Assembly: GCF_042453785.1 (NCBI RefSeq)
Contig: NC_091668.1
Coordinates: forward strand, 10,932,001-10,996,000
Source: Malus domestica
Taxonomy: Eukaryota > Streptophyta > Magnoliopsida > Rosales > Rosaceae
DNA: 64,000 nt
Reading direction: 5' to 3'
Of the stretch, positions 24,475 to 35,990 are shown piece after piece. The notes beneath the pieces were generated by a model. The model saw only the letters and a list, made by a program, of their open reading frames with translations. It had not been told where the DNA came from and did not search any database. A program made the translations under genes and the position numbers. Within the stretch, counting starts at the first letter, position 1. The number at the start of each line of letters is the position of its first letter.

Positions 24475-24537
<63 letters not shown>
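24475..24537. repeat. (CA)n microsatellite
   Basis: About 30 uninterrupted CA dinucleotides. Confidence 0.98.
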
Positions 24538-24540
<3 letters not shown>

Positions 24541-24726
24541 TAACACGAAACAAATATAACACTTGAGGTAAGAGAGATGGCTCGACCAGGGCTGTCTCTG
24601 AGATTTAGAAGGCCTTGTGCGAAATTTGTAAAAGGGGCCCCCTCCTTAAGATAGTTTTAAGTTTTTTAAGAAAAAGTATGGCAATGAATTGATACTAGAA
24701 AACATTCACTTATATCAAAACAAAGC

Positions 24727-24895
24727 TACTTAGTACTACAATCTAGTGATATTCATCTTCACTTGTAAGTGAAAGGTCTTATGTTCAATTCTCCCCAAAG
24801 GCAAATTTGAACCATATTATTGTTAACCCATTGTGAGGCTTAGCCTACTCCTCCACCCCCTTAGCATAGATAATATGGTTTGTTCAAAAAAAAAA
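24727..24895 (+). mobile_element. tRNA-derived SINE-like copy
   Basis: Same family as the copies at 12583 and 43148: CTTCACTTGTAAGTGA head, GGTCTTATGTTCAATTC box-B-like word, the CCAAAGGCAAATTTGAAC and CCCATTGTGAGGCTTAGCC core, then ATAATATGGTTTGTTC and an A tail. Confidence 0.65.
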
Positions 24896-25590
24896 CAAAC
24901 AAACTTCAGTACTTATTGATTGTTTACAAATGTCCTTAATGATAAGTAAAAAGAGTTACAAACACAACCTTCACTAAATAATCAAAAGTTGTTTTATCTT
25001 AAACAACCAAACATGAAAAAAAAACTTCAAAACTCTAATTTTAAAGTTTCACTTGAATATATAACGTTGTTATATAATAAGATTAAGAAAATGTTGTTTT
25101 TAGGGTGTTATTATTGACACTCAAAATATCTCATTATACTCCAAGTTTTTATATTTAGAAAGAAAAAAAATCTTATAAGGAGTGCACAACACGGTTTTAA
25201 AGTGCTAACAAAAGCAATTTTTTAAAGGGAGTTTTAACGAAAAGGGCCTAACACTATTCATTCTTAACCAAAATGACATTTTGTGTATGACAAGTCCATA
25301 ATGGGCCAAGCTCTTTTCTTTATTTACTCTTATGCCATTATGTCATTATCGTAGCCGGGTCCACAATGATGTTGATATTTTTGTCTGGAAATACATTAAT
25401 TTACATGATGCTATTCAACTTATGCTAATTTACTGCCAGCTCTTCATGCTTTCATCATGGTGTCGATGTTATGCAGCTTTTCTTTTGTCAAATTATTCCA
25501 TTACAGTTCATCGCCTTCAATTAGTTCTGCATGTCTCTCTCTATCTTCTTCTACTTTGTAGTACATTTCTGCTGTTTCTTCTTTGAAATT
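24896..25590. other. AT-rich spacer before the viral relic
   Basis: No supported gene. Near 24586-24640 the words CAGGGCTGTCTCTGAG and GGGGCCCCCT resemble the end of an hAT-like repeat, but no partner end could be fixed. Confidence 0.35.
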
Positions 25591-27072
25591 TTAAGGCTTC
25601 CAGTATGACTGATGACGGGCTTTTAACTTGCTGTAAATATACATTTCTTCCTCTTCTGCTACTAATATCATATCATACCTAAAATCTACAAACTCATATA
25701 AGGCAAACATTTGGATCCTCCTAAATTTTAAAATATATTTGTATGAAGGAGTCCACCTATGTGGGGAGATAGATGATAGTCTAAAGGACTCTTCATTAAT
25801 TATGGCTATATGCCTAACTTTCTCCTTATGCATATGTGAATACCAATCTGGAGAACTACTAATAAAATTTATGCAAATCTCCTTCCACTTTTCTAGATAA
25901 TCTTCTGCTACTTTTATAAGCTTTTTAGGAAATAATTCTAGTTGACAAATATGGTTAATAAAGATTTTCTCAAGATAGCCAAACTCTAATAGTAAGGTCG
26001 AGGTAACTTCTACTACATTATGTTTTTTCTGATGCTCATAACTAAAATGCCATGGTCCAAAATCTTTCATATGAATCCTGGCTACAGCTATGCTAACCTC
26101 CGGTTTACAAATACAACTCTATGTACTATCACAAGGACATGATGGATACATCTTTGTAATAATATCTATCTCCGGGTTTGGATCAAAGATTGACTAATAC
26201 AAAGCACATTGTAATTGTAATTGTAACTCTTTCATGAACTATGATGCTCTGCTCAGGATCTTATTTTGTATGTCTGGTGGCATTATCCTTAATTTTGCTT
26301 TTGAAATTTCTTCTAATAAAATATCATTTAATATTAAATCTAAAGATAAGTTCCTAAGATAACTTTCATATCTTTCTTATTTTTCTTTGTCACTCAGATG
26401 CTGATACTGCTCGTTATTTTGATGCTGCTCCATTTCAACGTCTTCTTCTAAGAGGTTAATCTTAATTTCTTTTATGGGCTCATTAGCCTCTTGTTCTATG
26501 GGTTCAATAACCTCATTTTCTTTATTCTTATGCTAATCAGTTTCCAAACCTATTTTTAATTAGCTGTTCATGTGGTCACTTGTCTTCTACTGCATTATAA
26601 GAGATTGAAGTTCTTGGTTCATTTTGGTAAACTTACTAAGTAATGACTCATGGTCCCTAGAGATGACTTAAAAGTTGTGCTCAAGAGAATGAATATCCTA
26701 CTGGCTTTGATGGAAATTAAAATTAAAACTATCAAATTCTTGTTCTCAGGCTCTAATTAATTTTTCATGACCTAGCCTTATGCTTGGCTGTTTGATTTGG
26801 ATATTCCAAAAATTATCTAGGAGAACATGCTGCCTATCAGAAAGTCCTGGTACTATTGGCCTATATCTCAGAGTTGGATTTCTGATTCCTTCAACAATAT
26901 TGCCATTAAAGTTGAAAGTTGGTACTGATGGTGATGCTAGTCTACTTATGCTATTTTGGAATCCATTGAATAATGGAGGTCCATAGTACATCATTATGCT
27001 ATTGAAAGATGCTCTTTTGCCTTGTGGTCTTGTGCTATTTGAAAATGATGGTCCAAGAAATTACATTCATGT
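25591..27072 (-). pseudogene. Endogenous pararetrovirus, region downstream of RNase H (second-ORF-like)
   Basis: This segment follows the RNase H stop on the minus strand and shares its AT-rich composition and decay. Two longer frames remain: 26746-26994, and 25591-26070 (acidic and aromatic-rich, no known domain). They are separated by a Glu/Gln-rich low-complexity stretch with stops (26390-26740). Some endogenous caulimovirids, such as florendoviruses, carry an uncharacterised ORF after the polyprotein (recalled), and this would fit that position. No enzymatic motif is visible and it cannot be active. Confidence 0.5.
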
Positions 27073-28609
27073 TCAACAAATTAATCTTGATAAAATATCG
27101 GCTAATGTATTGTCATTACCTTTTATATGTTCAAAAATTGGTTTAAAACCATTTCCTGTAATTGAATCAACAAAATTAACCCATCTTCGGGCTGCCTGTT
27201 TATTAGCATGTATCTTTTTATAATGAGAAACTATATTTTGACAACCAGTTCTAATCGTAAATACTTCATTATGTAAAAATAAAGAGAATGCTTCAAGCGA
27301 GTTAATTATTCCTAAAATTTCTAAATCTGTTGATAGTAATCTTGACTGTACGTCACTAAATTTTCCTGATGAATATCTACAAACTTGTTTGTCAGACTTT
27401 GGAGACTCATTATGCTTTTTTTGGTATAGTATACATGCCCATCCTACTGATGAAGCGTCTATTTCGACTATTTTATAACTATCATCTAATGGTAATGTTA
27501 ATGGCTTAAGTTTAGTAATTTCTTCTTTTATATTTTAAACTAATTTAATATCTTCACTATTAAAATATTTGTGTCCTGTTTTGCTAGTTTTACTATGTAA
27601 TATTGCTATTTTTCTTCCTAAATTAGGGATAAAATTTCTTGCATAATTTAACAATCCTAAAAATGCTTGTAACTGTTTTTTATCTTCTAATTTATCTGGA
27701 AATTTTGAAACCTTTTTAGCTATATAATCTTGTAATTGTATTGTACATGACTTGATATACATTCCTAAAAATTCTATATCTTGCTTTTCTAATGCTGTTT
27801 TATTTTTGCTAATCACAATTCCATTATTGATAAATTCTTGTAAAACTATCTCTAAGTGCTTCCTATGTTCATTTCTATTTTTACTATGTACTAAAATATC
27901 ATCTACATAAACACTACAAAACTTATCATATTTCTTGAAAATTTGATCAATCTTTCTTTGAAATATTGAATGAGCATTTTTTAAGTTCAAATGACATAAC
28001 AAGCCACTCAAAATGTCCTTCTGAACAAGTAAAAGTTGTCCACTCAATTGATTTTTTTGCTAATCGTATTTGCCAAAATCCTAATTTACAATCAAATTTG
28101 CTAAAATATTTACTCTCTTGAATTTTATTTGTAAGCTCATCCTTATTTGGTAACTTATAACTATCTTCTATATGTATTATCATTTAATCTCTTGTAATTA
28201 TAAACTATTTTAGCCTTACCTCTCTTTAATTCTGAATGTTTTCTCACAATAAGCTGATCTATGTATAGACTTAGAATGTCTAATTACTTTTAAATTTAAC
28301 AACTCTTTAATTTGTTGTTCAAACTCTTGTTTATCTAATAAACTACAAGACATATCGGTTGTCTTAATGGTTAAATTTGGATTAATTATATCTAATTTTG
28401 CTAGTATTTTATTTTTACTCCAATGTAACTGTGGGTCTTCTCCTATAATTTTAGTTTGTTCTGCTAATTGTAATAATTCTTCTAAACTTCTTGGTTTACT
28501 TAACTGTAATATTTCTATACGGTTTCCTTCTTCTAAAATCGGATATTCATGTTCAAATATTTCTTCATCAAATTCTTCTATGTTATTATGCTCATCATTT
28601 TCTTTTGAG
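27073..28609 (-). pseudogene. Endogenous pararetrovirus reverse transcriptase-RNase H
   Basis: The minus strand encodes a Caulimoviridae-type RT with the catalytic YVDD motif near 27905. The caulimovirid-type connection (FLGMYIK; KKQLQAFLGLLNYARNFIPN) follows, then RNase H (EIDASSVGWA near 27440, LADILSR near 27080). Frames are broken: RT is split by a shift between about 27947 and 28047, stops occur near 27535 and 28183, and the RT start is degraded. No integrase follows RNase H, which separates it from the Ty3/Gypsy elements nearby. It is an old integrated viral copy and non-functional. Its upstream neighbour in the viral frame lies 12 kb away at 40534, beyond an insertion. Confidence 0.8.
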
Positions 28610-28614
28610 TTTTC
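28610..28614. repeat. Left target-site duplication TTTTC
   Basis: TTTTC immediately precedes the TG of the inserted DNA and is repeated at 40529-40533. Between the two copies lies the whole 11.9-kb insertion. Confidence 0.85.
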
Positions 28615-29129
28615 TGTTGATGCACAAAATTAGTGAGGACTTTAGTACAAGAGAAAGTGTTAAGTTTGTGACCTTCGTTAGATTGCTCCGGTCACTAGTG
28701 TGGATAAGTATGCAAATGGATAGAGATAGGGAAGCAAACACAAGATGTATGTGGTTCACCCAGATTGACTACGTCCATGGAGTAGAGGAGTTCTCATTAA
28801 TTGTGAAGGGTTTACACAAGTACATAGGTTCAAGCTCTCCTTTAGTGAGTACTAGTGAATGATTTAGTACCAATGACATTAAGAAATATTGTGGGAGAAT
28901 GATCTCCTTTTATAGAAGAGAGTTTCTAGCTTTGTTTTGACATTGACACGTGTCGTGTTGTGATTGGCTTCTGATGTTGACACATGCCATGCTATGATTG
29001 GCTTCTGATGTCAACACATGTCGCGCTATGAATGGCCTCCTAGTTAGAGGGAAACTCTTCTGGGTCTTTGACGGTATAACGTTGATCGGTGCTCAATAGT
29101 TTCAGGATTGGTCAAGTATGGTACAAATA
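28615..29129 (-). mobile_element. LTR of family A (515 bp)
   Basis: Read on the minus strand it runs from TATTTGTACCATACTTG to GTGCATCAACA. It is matched along its whole length by the solo LTR at 52923-53435 (for example CACTAGTGACCGGAGCAAT and AACTAGGAGGCC). A TATA-like TTCTATAAAAGG lies near 28907-28916 on the minus strand. The adjacent sequence at 29130 reads, on the minus strand, AACTTAGGGGAGCAC, a polypurine tract, which marks this as a 3' LTR in minus orientation. Confidence 0.75.
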
Positions 29130-29443
29130 GTGCTCCCCTAAGTTCCCAAGTAAGGGAAGCTCCTCGGTTAGGGACTTGCAAGATCTAAGCCGCTGAGTAA
29201 TCACGAAACTTCTAAGTACCGAAGTGTGGTATCGTCTTCACTTGCCTTATCTGTCTCATACGTAGATGTGGCATCTTCTTTAGAAGTACTTTTCCTCCAT
29301 CCATCGGTGGTATCTTTAACCGGTGGAGATGCACAAGGTAATGTATCAATTTGACTTGAAGCTTACTTGTAGTTTCAGGTTTGGTCAAGCGTGATACAAA
29401 CCATGTAGTAGGAGTCCCCTAAGTCGCCGAGCTAGGAGATTTA

Positions 29444-31236
29444 TGATCACTCATATATTTCATGCATTTATACCATCCATTTCTAAAGGCTTTGTGATGT
29501 TTTTGTGTTAAAATTGTGGCATTTTACCTTACCTTGTGTTAATGTGCAGTTAAATTTGTTTTAGGATAAATTTCAAGCAAAAGTGGGGGAGACACTGAGC
29601 AACAGAAAATAAATGGGACGGAAAGGAAGACACTGAGCAGAAAACAGAAATAGAATAAAGAAAGACAGTGGGAGAGGGTCATGGCATAAACAAAAGAAGT
29701 GGATGGCACACTGAGTGGAATAATAAAAGAAAGAAAAGAAAATAAACTGCAAAGAAAGAGAGAGGAGTGCGGGACTGACGGGAAAAGCAAAAAGAAGAGA
29801 AGAGTGGGGGAGACAGAGAATAGTGGGGGAGAAAGAAGTGGACTGCAGAAAGAATAAAAAACAGAAGATAAATGAAGCAGAGTGGAGACACGGACTGGTG
29901 GCAAAAAGAAATGAAAGAAGAATAAAAAGGCAGACGGAAGGACGCAGCAGAGGGATAAACAAAGGACTGCGAAGAATTAATAGGGAGAGACTGAGCAGAA
30001 AATAAAGAGTGCGGAGGGAAAGAGGAAGTCAGGAGTGCAGTGCGCAAAACACAGCAGAAGGAGCAGCAGGCGCAGCAGGCGTAGCAGGCGCAGAGAGAGA
30101 GGGGAGCTAGGCAGAGACTGACGGACAAAAGCAGAAGGGTGCAGCAGGCGCGAAAAAGAAAACAAAGGAGACTGACGGCAGCAGAAGCAACATACAGCAG
30201 AGAAGAAGAAGCTTCACTCTATTTTTCTTGGTTTTATCTTCTCAAACCCATGTTTTACTTTTGGTTTAATTTGTGAATTATGTGCAACTAAATTTTAAGT
30301 AGTTAGGGGCTGTTTTGAAGCCCCGAATATGATTGTAAGTTTGTTGTGATATTTTGTTTGAATGACTTTTATGAAAGGATGAAAATTGTTTCACTACTTA
30401 TGTCATTGATAAATTCTTTATGTGTTTCTATGGATGCATACATAGTGAGCATATCTAGGATTTTAATGCTATGAATATATGTTTACCTGCCCTTGTTGAA
30501 TGAGGACCTACATATGTTCTAGAGTAGCACTTGTTAATTGTGGTTAACGTGTGAACCGATTTCTAGGATAAGTCAGACAACGCCAGTACTTACGATGCCT
30601 TGTGATGACTCAAACTCTTTTTATTCTTAATGATTTCTACTTGTTAAATCTATGAACACACCATTCTAGATTGCATGCTAGGGACTAAGTTAAGTTGAAA
30701 ACGCCATTCTCTTAACATACTACGTAAGAAAGAGTAATAGGTTGAGTTCTAACAGTGAGCCAACTTGAGCATATTCATCCGGAAATAAAAGGGATTTGAA
30801 TGAAACATAACATGCTTGCATGATTATTTGGTGGTGGATAGCATTTCCCCTAACTCGTTTTCTTAACTTGTGAATTAAAATCTATTGGTATTATTTAAAA
30901 CTTGTTGAGGTCCCGTTTTGTCTGATTTAATTGAAATAGCTAATTAACTCCAAAAATCCCAAACATTTGTGTGAGCATAGCTTGGTGTGTCTAGTTTATG
31001 TGTATAAAATTTCGTTGCATTTGGATAAGTGTAAGTGAGTCTAATAATTATTGTTCGGTGGCTGGTCAGTGGAGACAGCCACCCCGTTTTTGTGACATTT
31101 TAAGTATTTGGATAAAACAATCTTCTGCGGGAAAGACCCTTATTTTCATATGCTACAATCGAAAAATTTTAGTGTTAATAAGGAAAATTAATAGGATTAT
31201 TGTGGGCTACTTTGTGGTGTGCTTTTAATCCTACCA
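29444..31236. mobile_element. Nested solo LTR (1.8 kb) with TSD ATTTA
   Basis: It begins TGATCACTCATATATTT and ends TTTTAATCCTACCA, and is flanked by ATTTA at 29439-29443 and 31237-31241. It encodes no protein. From about 29580 to 30220 the plus strand is almost pure purine with CAGCAGGCGCAG-type runs. The remainder has ordinary AT-rich composition. It has interrupted the 3' region of family A DNA and therefore is younger than that insertion or arrived with it. Confidence 0.7.
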
Positions 31237-31241
31237 ATTTA

Positions 31242-31880
31242 CCGAAATAGGTGACAGACAAAGTAAGCAATCAGAGCTCCCAGCAATCAGCCCCAGATCA
31301 GAAGTTTGATTTTGAGTTCCGGCTGATTGTTCTCATTCTCCCTATCTTGCAGGCAGCAGGAAGGATAAAGAAAAGAAAAAGGAGAAGAGATAATATGAGA
31401 TACTTTTGTTTTTGAAGAAGTAACTTTCCACAAGCTTATTCTTGAACTGGGCTGAAGGGTTTTCTGGTTTCCTCCAGAGTATAAGGTCGACTCAAGAATT
31501 TGAGGGTCAAAACAAGTCCATCAAATTAAGAGTGTGTTCGACCTTGATGATATGGGATACTTTTGCTATTGACAAAGTAATAGATGAATCGGCACGTGTT
31601 CTGTTGCGCTTGTCGCCACATGCTTCCTTGTATCCTTCTCACTTGCCCTATATGTTCCTCAGGCAGATGTGGTATCTTTTCAGGAAACATAAGATGTTGA
31701 AGATGAGTACTCGAGAGCAATGTCAGGTAAGTAATCAGGCAAGGAGTTCCAGGTAGTCAATTCTTGACTGGAAGCTTGATTTCAAGTGCTGACTGATTGC
31801 TCTTTTTCTCCTTGTCTTGCAGGTAAAAACAAGGCCAAAGGAAAAGACATGGAAAAAGCATGATATGAGATACTCTTGCT
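31242..31880 (+). repeat. Two-fold repeat in retroelement non-coding region
   Basis: The block GTAAGCAATCAG...CTATCTTGCAGG...ATATGAGATACTTTTG (about 31262-31405) recurs in diverged form at 31727-31885 (GTAAGTAATCAGG...CTTGTCTTGCAGG...ATATGAGATACTCTTG). There is no protein evidence. Confidence 0.55.
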
Positions 31881-32246
31881 TTTAACCCTGATGATATGAG
31901 ATACTCTTGTTTTGGTGTGGCTTGTTTGCAGAGGTATTATCGGGGGGAAAATAAGCTGAGTATTTTGAGAGACTGCTGAGAGTGCCCTCTCGAATGTGAA
32001 GAAAAGTTGAGCATTTTTTTTTATTTGCAGGTTTGCCTAGCTGTGGAGGATGAAGGTCTACATATATTGGAATTGTCCCAACAACAAGTAGTAATGTTGT
32101 TCCTTTACCCTTCTCGGTCATAGCAATGTAGTGGGAGCTGCAAGATTCACGTGTTTTAATTTTGTCAGAGCACTTTGAAAAAGTAGTCTGTGGTATCTAG
32201 AAAGCTGATGTTGAGTGTAAAGATTGCAGATAAGCTTTATCCAAGG

Positions 32247-32550
32247 CAATCTGGCTCTCGAAGTTTGGAGAGCGATGCCTCTTCGGTTTTCGAACAAACA
32301 ATCCTCTTAGGGATCTGGTTCTCAAGATTCGGAGAATGATGCCTCTTCGATTTTTGAGAAAGCAATCCTGTTGGGAGTCAGGCTCTCGAGATTCGGAGAG
32401 CAGTGCCTCTTTGATTTTTGAGAAAGCAATCCTGTTAGGAGTCTGGCTCTCGAGATTCGGAAGGCGGTGCCTCTTCGATTTTTGAGCAAGTAATCCTGTT
32501 GAGAGTCTGGCTCTCGAGATTCGAAGAACGGTGCCTCTTAGATTGTTGGG
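32247..32550 (+). repeat. Tandem array, about 63-bp unit, five copies
   Basis: Units share TCTGGCTCTCGAGATTCGG, GGTGCCTCTTCGATTTTTGA and AGCAATCCTGTT. A further diverged unit is at 32785-32848. The array lies upstream of the extra ORF at 32981. Confidence 0.85.
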
Positions 32551-32980
32551 AGTGTTTTCTCGAATGTGAGTAAAGGTTGGGCATTTTTGCCAATCTGCCT
32601 TGCCATGGAGCACGGAGGTTGACACACATAGGGACTTTCCAGTTATCAAGCAGTGGTGCTGTTCCTTTACCCTTAAGAGTAATAGTAGAGTAGTTGGACC
32701 TTCAAAATTTATGTGTCTAAACTTTGTCAGAGATCTTTGGCAAAGTTATCTGTGGTACCAGATGAGCTGATGTTGCATGTGGAAAGTGGTGCCTCTTCAA
32801 AATCCGAAGAGTGGTGCCTCTTCGATATTTGAACCAACGACCCTGTTGCCTTTTTTTTTATAAGGGCACCAAGTGTGTGCAAGAAGTACATTCAAAGATT
32901 TATTGCTTGTAGGAATTTTCCCCTTATTTTTGTACTTCAAAGATTTATTGGGCCTCATTTTTCCTTCATCATTTCTGAAA

Positions 32981-33655
32981 ATGTCTGGCCCATTCGACCG
33001 TCGTTTTGACTTGAACTTTGGTGAAGAGGCAGCTATGTCTCCTCAAGACAACATATGGCACCCATCCTTCTTATCCCCTACTGGCCCTCTTACCATTGGG
33101 GACTCTGTGATGAAGAATGATATGACTACTGCGGTGGTGGCCAGGAACCTTCTCACTCCCAAAGATAACAGACTACTTTCCAAACGGTCTGATGAGTAAG
33201 TTGTTAAGGATTCTCTGGCTTTCAGTGTTCAATGTGCAAGTTTCTGTGTCTAATATGGCCCAACGCCTATTTGCTCGAACCCGCCAAGTCGAATCATTGG
33301 TAGCGAAGTGATAAGTCTCAAACAGGAGATTATAGGGCTCAAGCATGAAAATAAACAGTTGCACAGGCTCACACATGACTATGCTACAAACATGAAGAGG
33401 AAGCTTGACCAACTACAGGAATCAAATGGTCAGATTTTACTTGATCATCAGAGGTTTGTGGGTTTGTTCCAAAGGCATTTATTGCCTTCATCTTCTAGGG
33501 CTGTACCGCGTAATGAAGCTTCAAATGATCAACATTTGGTGCCTCCTCCTTCTGGGGTTCTGCCCAGTACTGAGGCTCCGAATGATCACCCTCCAGTGCC
33601 TACTCTTTTTGGGGCTCTGCTGACTGCTGAGACTTCTCCTGAACAACCTTTGTGA
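32981..33655 (+). pseudogene. Extra retrotransposon ORF with coiled coil
   Basis: The ATG at 32981 opens MSGPFDRRFDLNFGEEAA, then NIWHPSFLSPTGPL, VVARNLLTPKDNRLLS. A stop at 33197 interrupts it. The same protein resumes with MAQRLFARTRQVESLVAK, then ISLKQEIIGLKHENKQLHRL, a clear heptad coiled coil, and ends in three Pro-rich repeats (PSSSRAVPRNEA, PPPSGVLPSTEA). I recall this ORF as recurrent in plant Tat-type elements but know of no assigned function. It lies antisense to the family A LTR on its left. A polyadenylation-like AATCAATAAGC follows at 33722. Confidence 0.55.
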
Positions 33656-34149
33656 ATGCTCCCTCTTGTTTGTTTATTTTGATTCATGTATATGTACATA
33701 TTTGTAACTTATCGGAGATATCAATCAATAAGCTTTGCTTCATTTCAACGTATTGTGTTAAATACACCAAAGCCTTCTTCATTAAGTTCTTTGAATTTTT
33801 CTTTTGTTGAAGCTTGTATGTTGAAGCTTTGTGAGTGAAGCATGTACGTTGAGGTAGTGCTCCCTTAATTTCCCGAGTGAGGAAAACTTCTCGGTTGGAG
33901 ACTTGAAAAAATCCAAGTCACTGAGTGGTCGTGAGACTTCCGAGTATCAAGGTGCAGTAGCATATGGTAGGAGTCCCCCAAGTCTCCAGTCGAGGGAGTT
34001 GACGAATTAGGTTTCTTGCTAGTTGCCAAGTTTCCAAAGTAACAAAACTTTACCATTTTCCTTTCTAAGTGGTAGCCCAAAACTCCTCCTTCATATATAT
34101 TTGTTATGAAAGTTGTTAGGTCCAAAGAAGATGAGGTCTAGGCAAATTT

Positions 34150-34227
34150 TTTTTTTTTTTGAATTTTCGAATTTTCGAATTTTTGAATTTCTGAATTTTC
34201 GAATTTTTGAATTTTTGAATTTCCGAA

Positions 34228-34258
<31 letters not shown>
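34150..34258. repeat. GAATTTT-type simple repeat and (AT)n run
   Basis: A poly-T run, then about ten GAATTTYCG/GAATTTTTG units and an AT run. The segment sits where the minus-oriented half of the chimeric insertion gives way to plus-oriented coding remains. Confidence 0.9.
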
Positions 34259-34261
<3 letters not shown>

Positions 34262-34299
34262 AAGCTTTATAGGTGAAGCTTTGTTGGGTACCATGAATT

Positions 34300-35990
34300 G
34301 AAGTTCGTCCAACCAACAGGGTTGTGGAGCAGGACTAGTCCTTACGACCCCTGACAAAGTGGTGATATAGTATACTCTTCGTTTCAAATTCAAGGCGTCG
34401 AACAATGAGGCCGAATATGAAGCCCTCCTAGCAGGCTTACGTTTGGCCAAACACCTTGGGGTTAAACGAATTGATATCTTTAGTGATTCCCAATTGGTGG
34501 TTAACCAGGTCGCCAACAACTTTGACACTAAGGATAGCTCCATGGCAGCATATATGGCACAAACACAATTGTTGCTCAAGCACTTCCACTACCAGATCAC
34601 CTAAATTTCTCGAGCAGTAAACAGTCATGCAAATGCTTTGGCTTGCCTCGCCTCAGTGGTGGAAGACAAGATTGGGAGAAAAATTCAGGTCGAATTGTTG
34701 ACAGCACAAAGCACCATGGCTGCGGAAGTGTGCAACTTACAACAGGGGGATAGTTGGATTACCTCGATTTATAGATTCTTTACTCATGGCACTCTTCCAA
34801 ATGACAAAGTCCAAGCTAAGCAGATTCGATACAAGGCTACCCGTTACTTGATCATTAATGACCAACTCTACAAGCGGGGTTTTAACCTACCATATATAAA
34901 ATGCCTTACGCCCGCAGAGGCGGAAATTGTCCTTCGGGAAATACATGAAGGAGTCTGCAGAGATCATGCTAGATCTCGATCCCTAGCACACAAGGCTTTT
35001 AGCCAAGGATATTATTGGCCAACATTCTACCAAGATGCCCTCATAATATCTCGCTCATGTGATAAGTGTCAACGCTACATAACTATTCCTCATTCCCTTC
35101 CCGAGCTGCTTACTTTTATGATCAACCCAATGGGGACTTGATTTGATCAGCCCAATGTCTGCAGGGAAAGGTAAGGTCCGCGATGCAATCGTTGCAGTTG
35201 ACTACTTCACAAAGTGGGCTGAAGTAGAAACCTTGGCAACCATTACTAAGGTAAAAATAGAAGACTTCGTATGGAATAACATCTTTTGTAGATTCGGCAT
35301 TCCCAATGCGATAGTTACTGACAACGGACAACAGTTCGACAACAATAAGTTCAGGATGTTTTGCTCTAAGTTCAACATTAACTTATGTTTTGCCTCCCCA
35401 GCTCATCCTCAGTCTAATGGACAAGTCGAAGCCATCAACAAAATAATCAAGCGAACTTTGAAAACCAACTTGGACAAGGGTTAAGGTTGTTGGCCAGAAT
35501 TTGTACCCCAAGTTCTTTGGTCATACCGCACTTCGTATCGGACATCAACAGGAGAAACCCCATTCTCACTTGCCTTTGGTACAGAGGCAGTTGTCCCAGT
35601 TGAGCTTGAGCAAGCAACGTTCCGAGTCCAGAACTATGTGCAAAGCGAAAATGACAAACAACTTACCCTCAACTTAGATCTAGTCGAGGAACACAGAAAC
35701 CAGGCTCACTTGAGGAATGTCGCCTACAAGCAGCGCATCTCCAACTACTATGACTCAAGGGTTAAACCTCGTTCTTTTAAAGTGGGGGACTGGGTATTGA
35801 AGAAAAGATTACTCTACGACAGAGTCTCGAGTGAATGAACACTTGGTCCAAACTGAGATAGACCGTTTGAAGTTGTTGGCATCAGTGGCCCTGGATCCTA
35901 CAAGCTTAAAAGCTCTGATGGCAAGACCCTTGGCTATCCATGAAACGGTGATCACTTGAAGTACTATTACAAGTAAACTCACATTGTACA
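34300..35990 (+). pseudogene. Ty3/Gypsy (Tat-like) RNase H-integrase remains
   Basis: RNase H is readable from about 34310 (GAGLVLTTPDK, NNEAEYEALLAGLRLAKHLGV, FSDSQLVVNQV). Integrase follows, with the HHCC zinc region (IHEGVCRDHARSRSLAHK, SCDKCQRY) and the DDE core: Asp in AVDYFTKWAE, Asp in IVTDNGQQFDN, Glu in SNGQVEAIN. The C-terminal part (VKPRSFKVGDWVLKK) follows. Stops near 34371, 34602 and 35482, and a frame change near 35120, disable it. RT and protease are missing upstream. The polyprotein order and the QSNGQVEAINK style fit the Tat lineage. Confidence 0.8.

Noticed and set aside
24380..24562. Cys-Val repeat ORF
   Set aside because: Translation of the (CA)n microsatellite.
29539..30165. 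Long minus-strand frames of 120-150 codons
   Set aside because: Antisense of the purine tract inside the solo LTR, with Ser/Leu/Phe low complexity in every frame. A product of composition.
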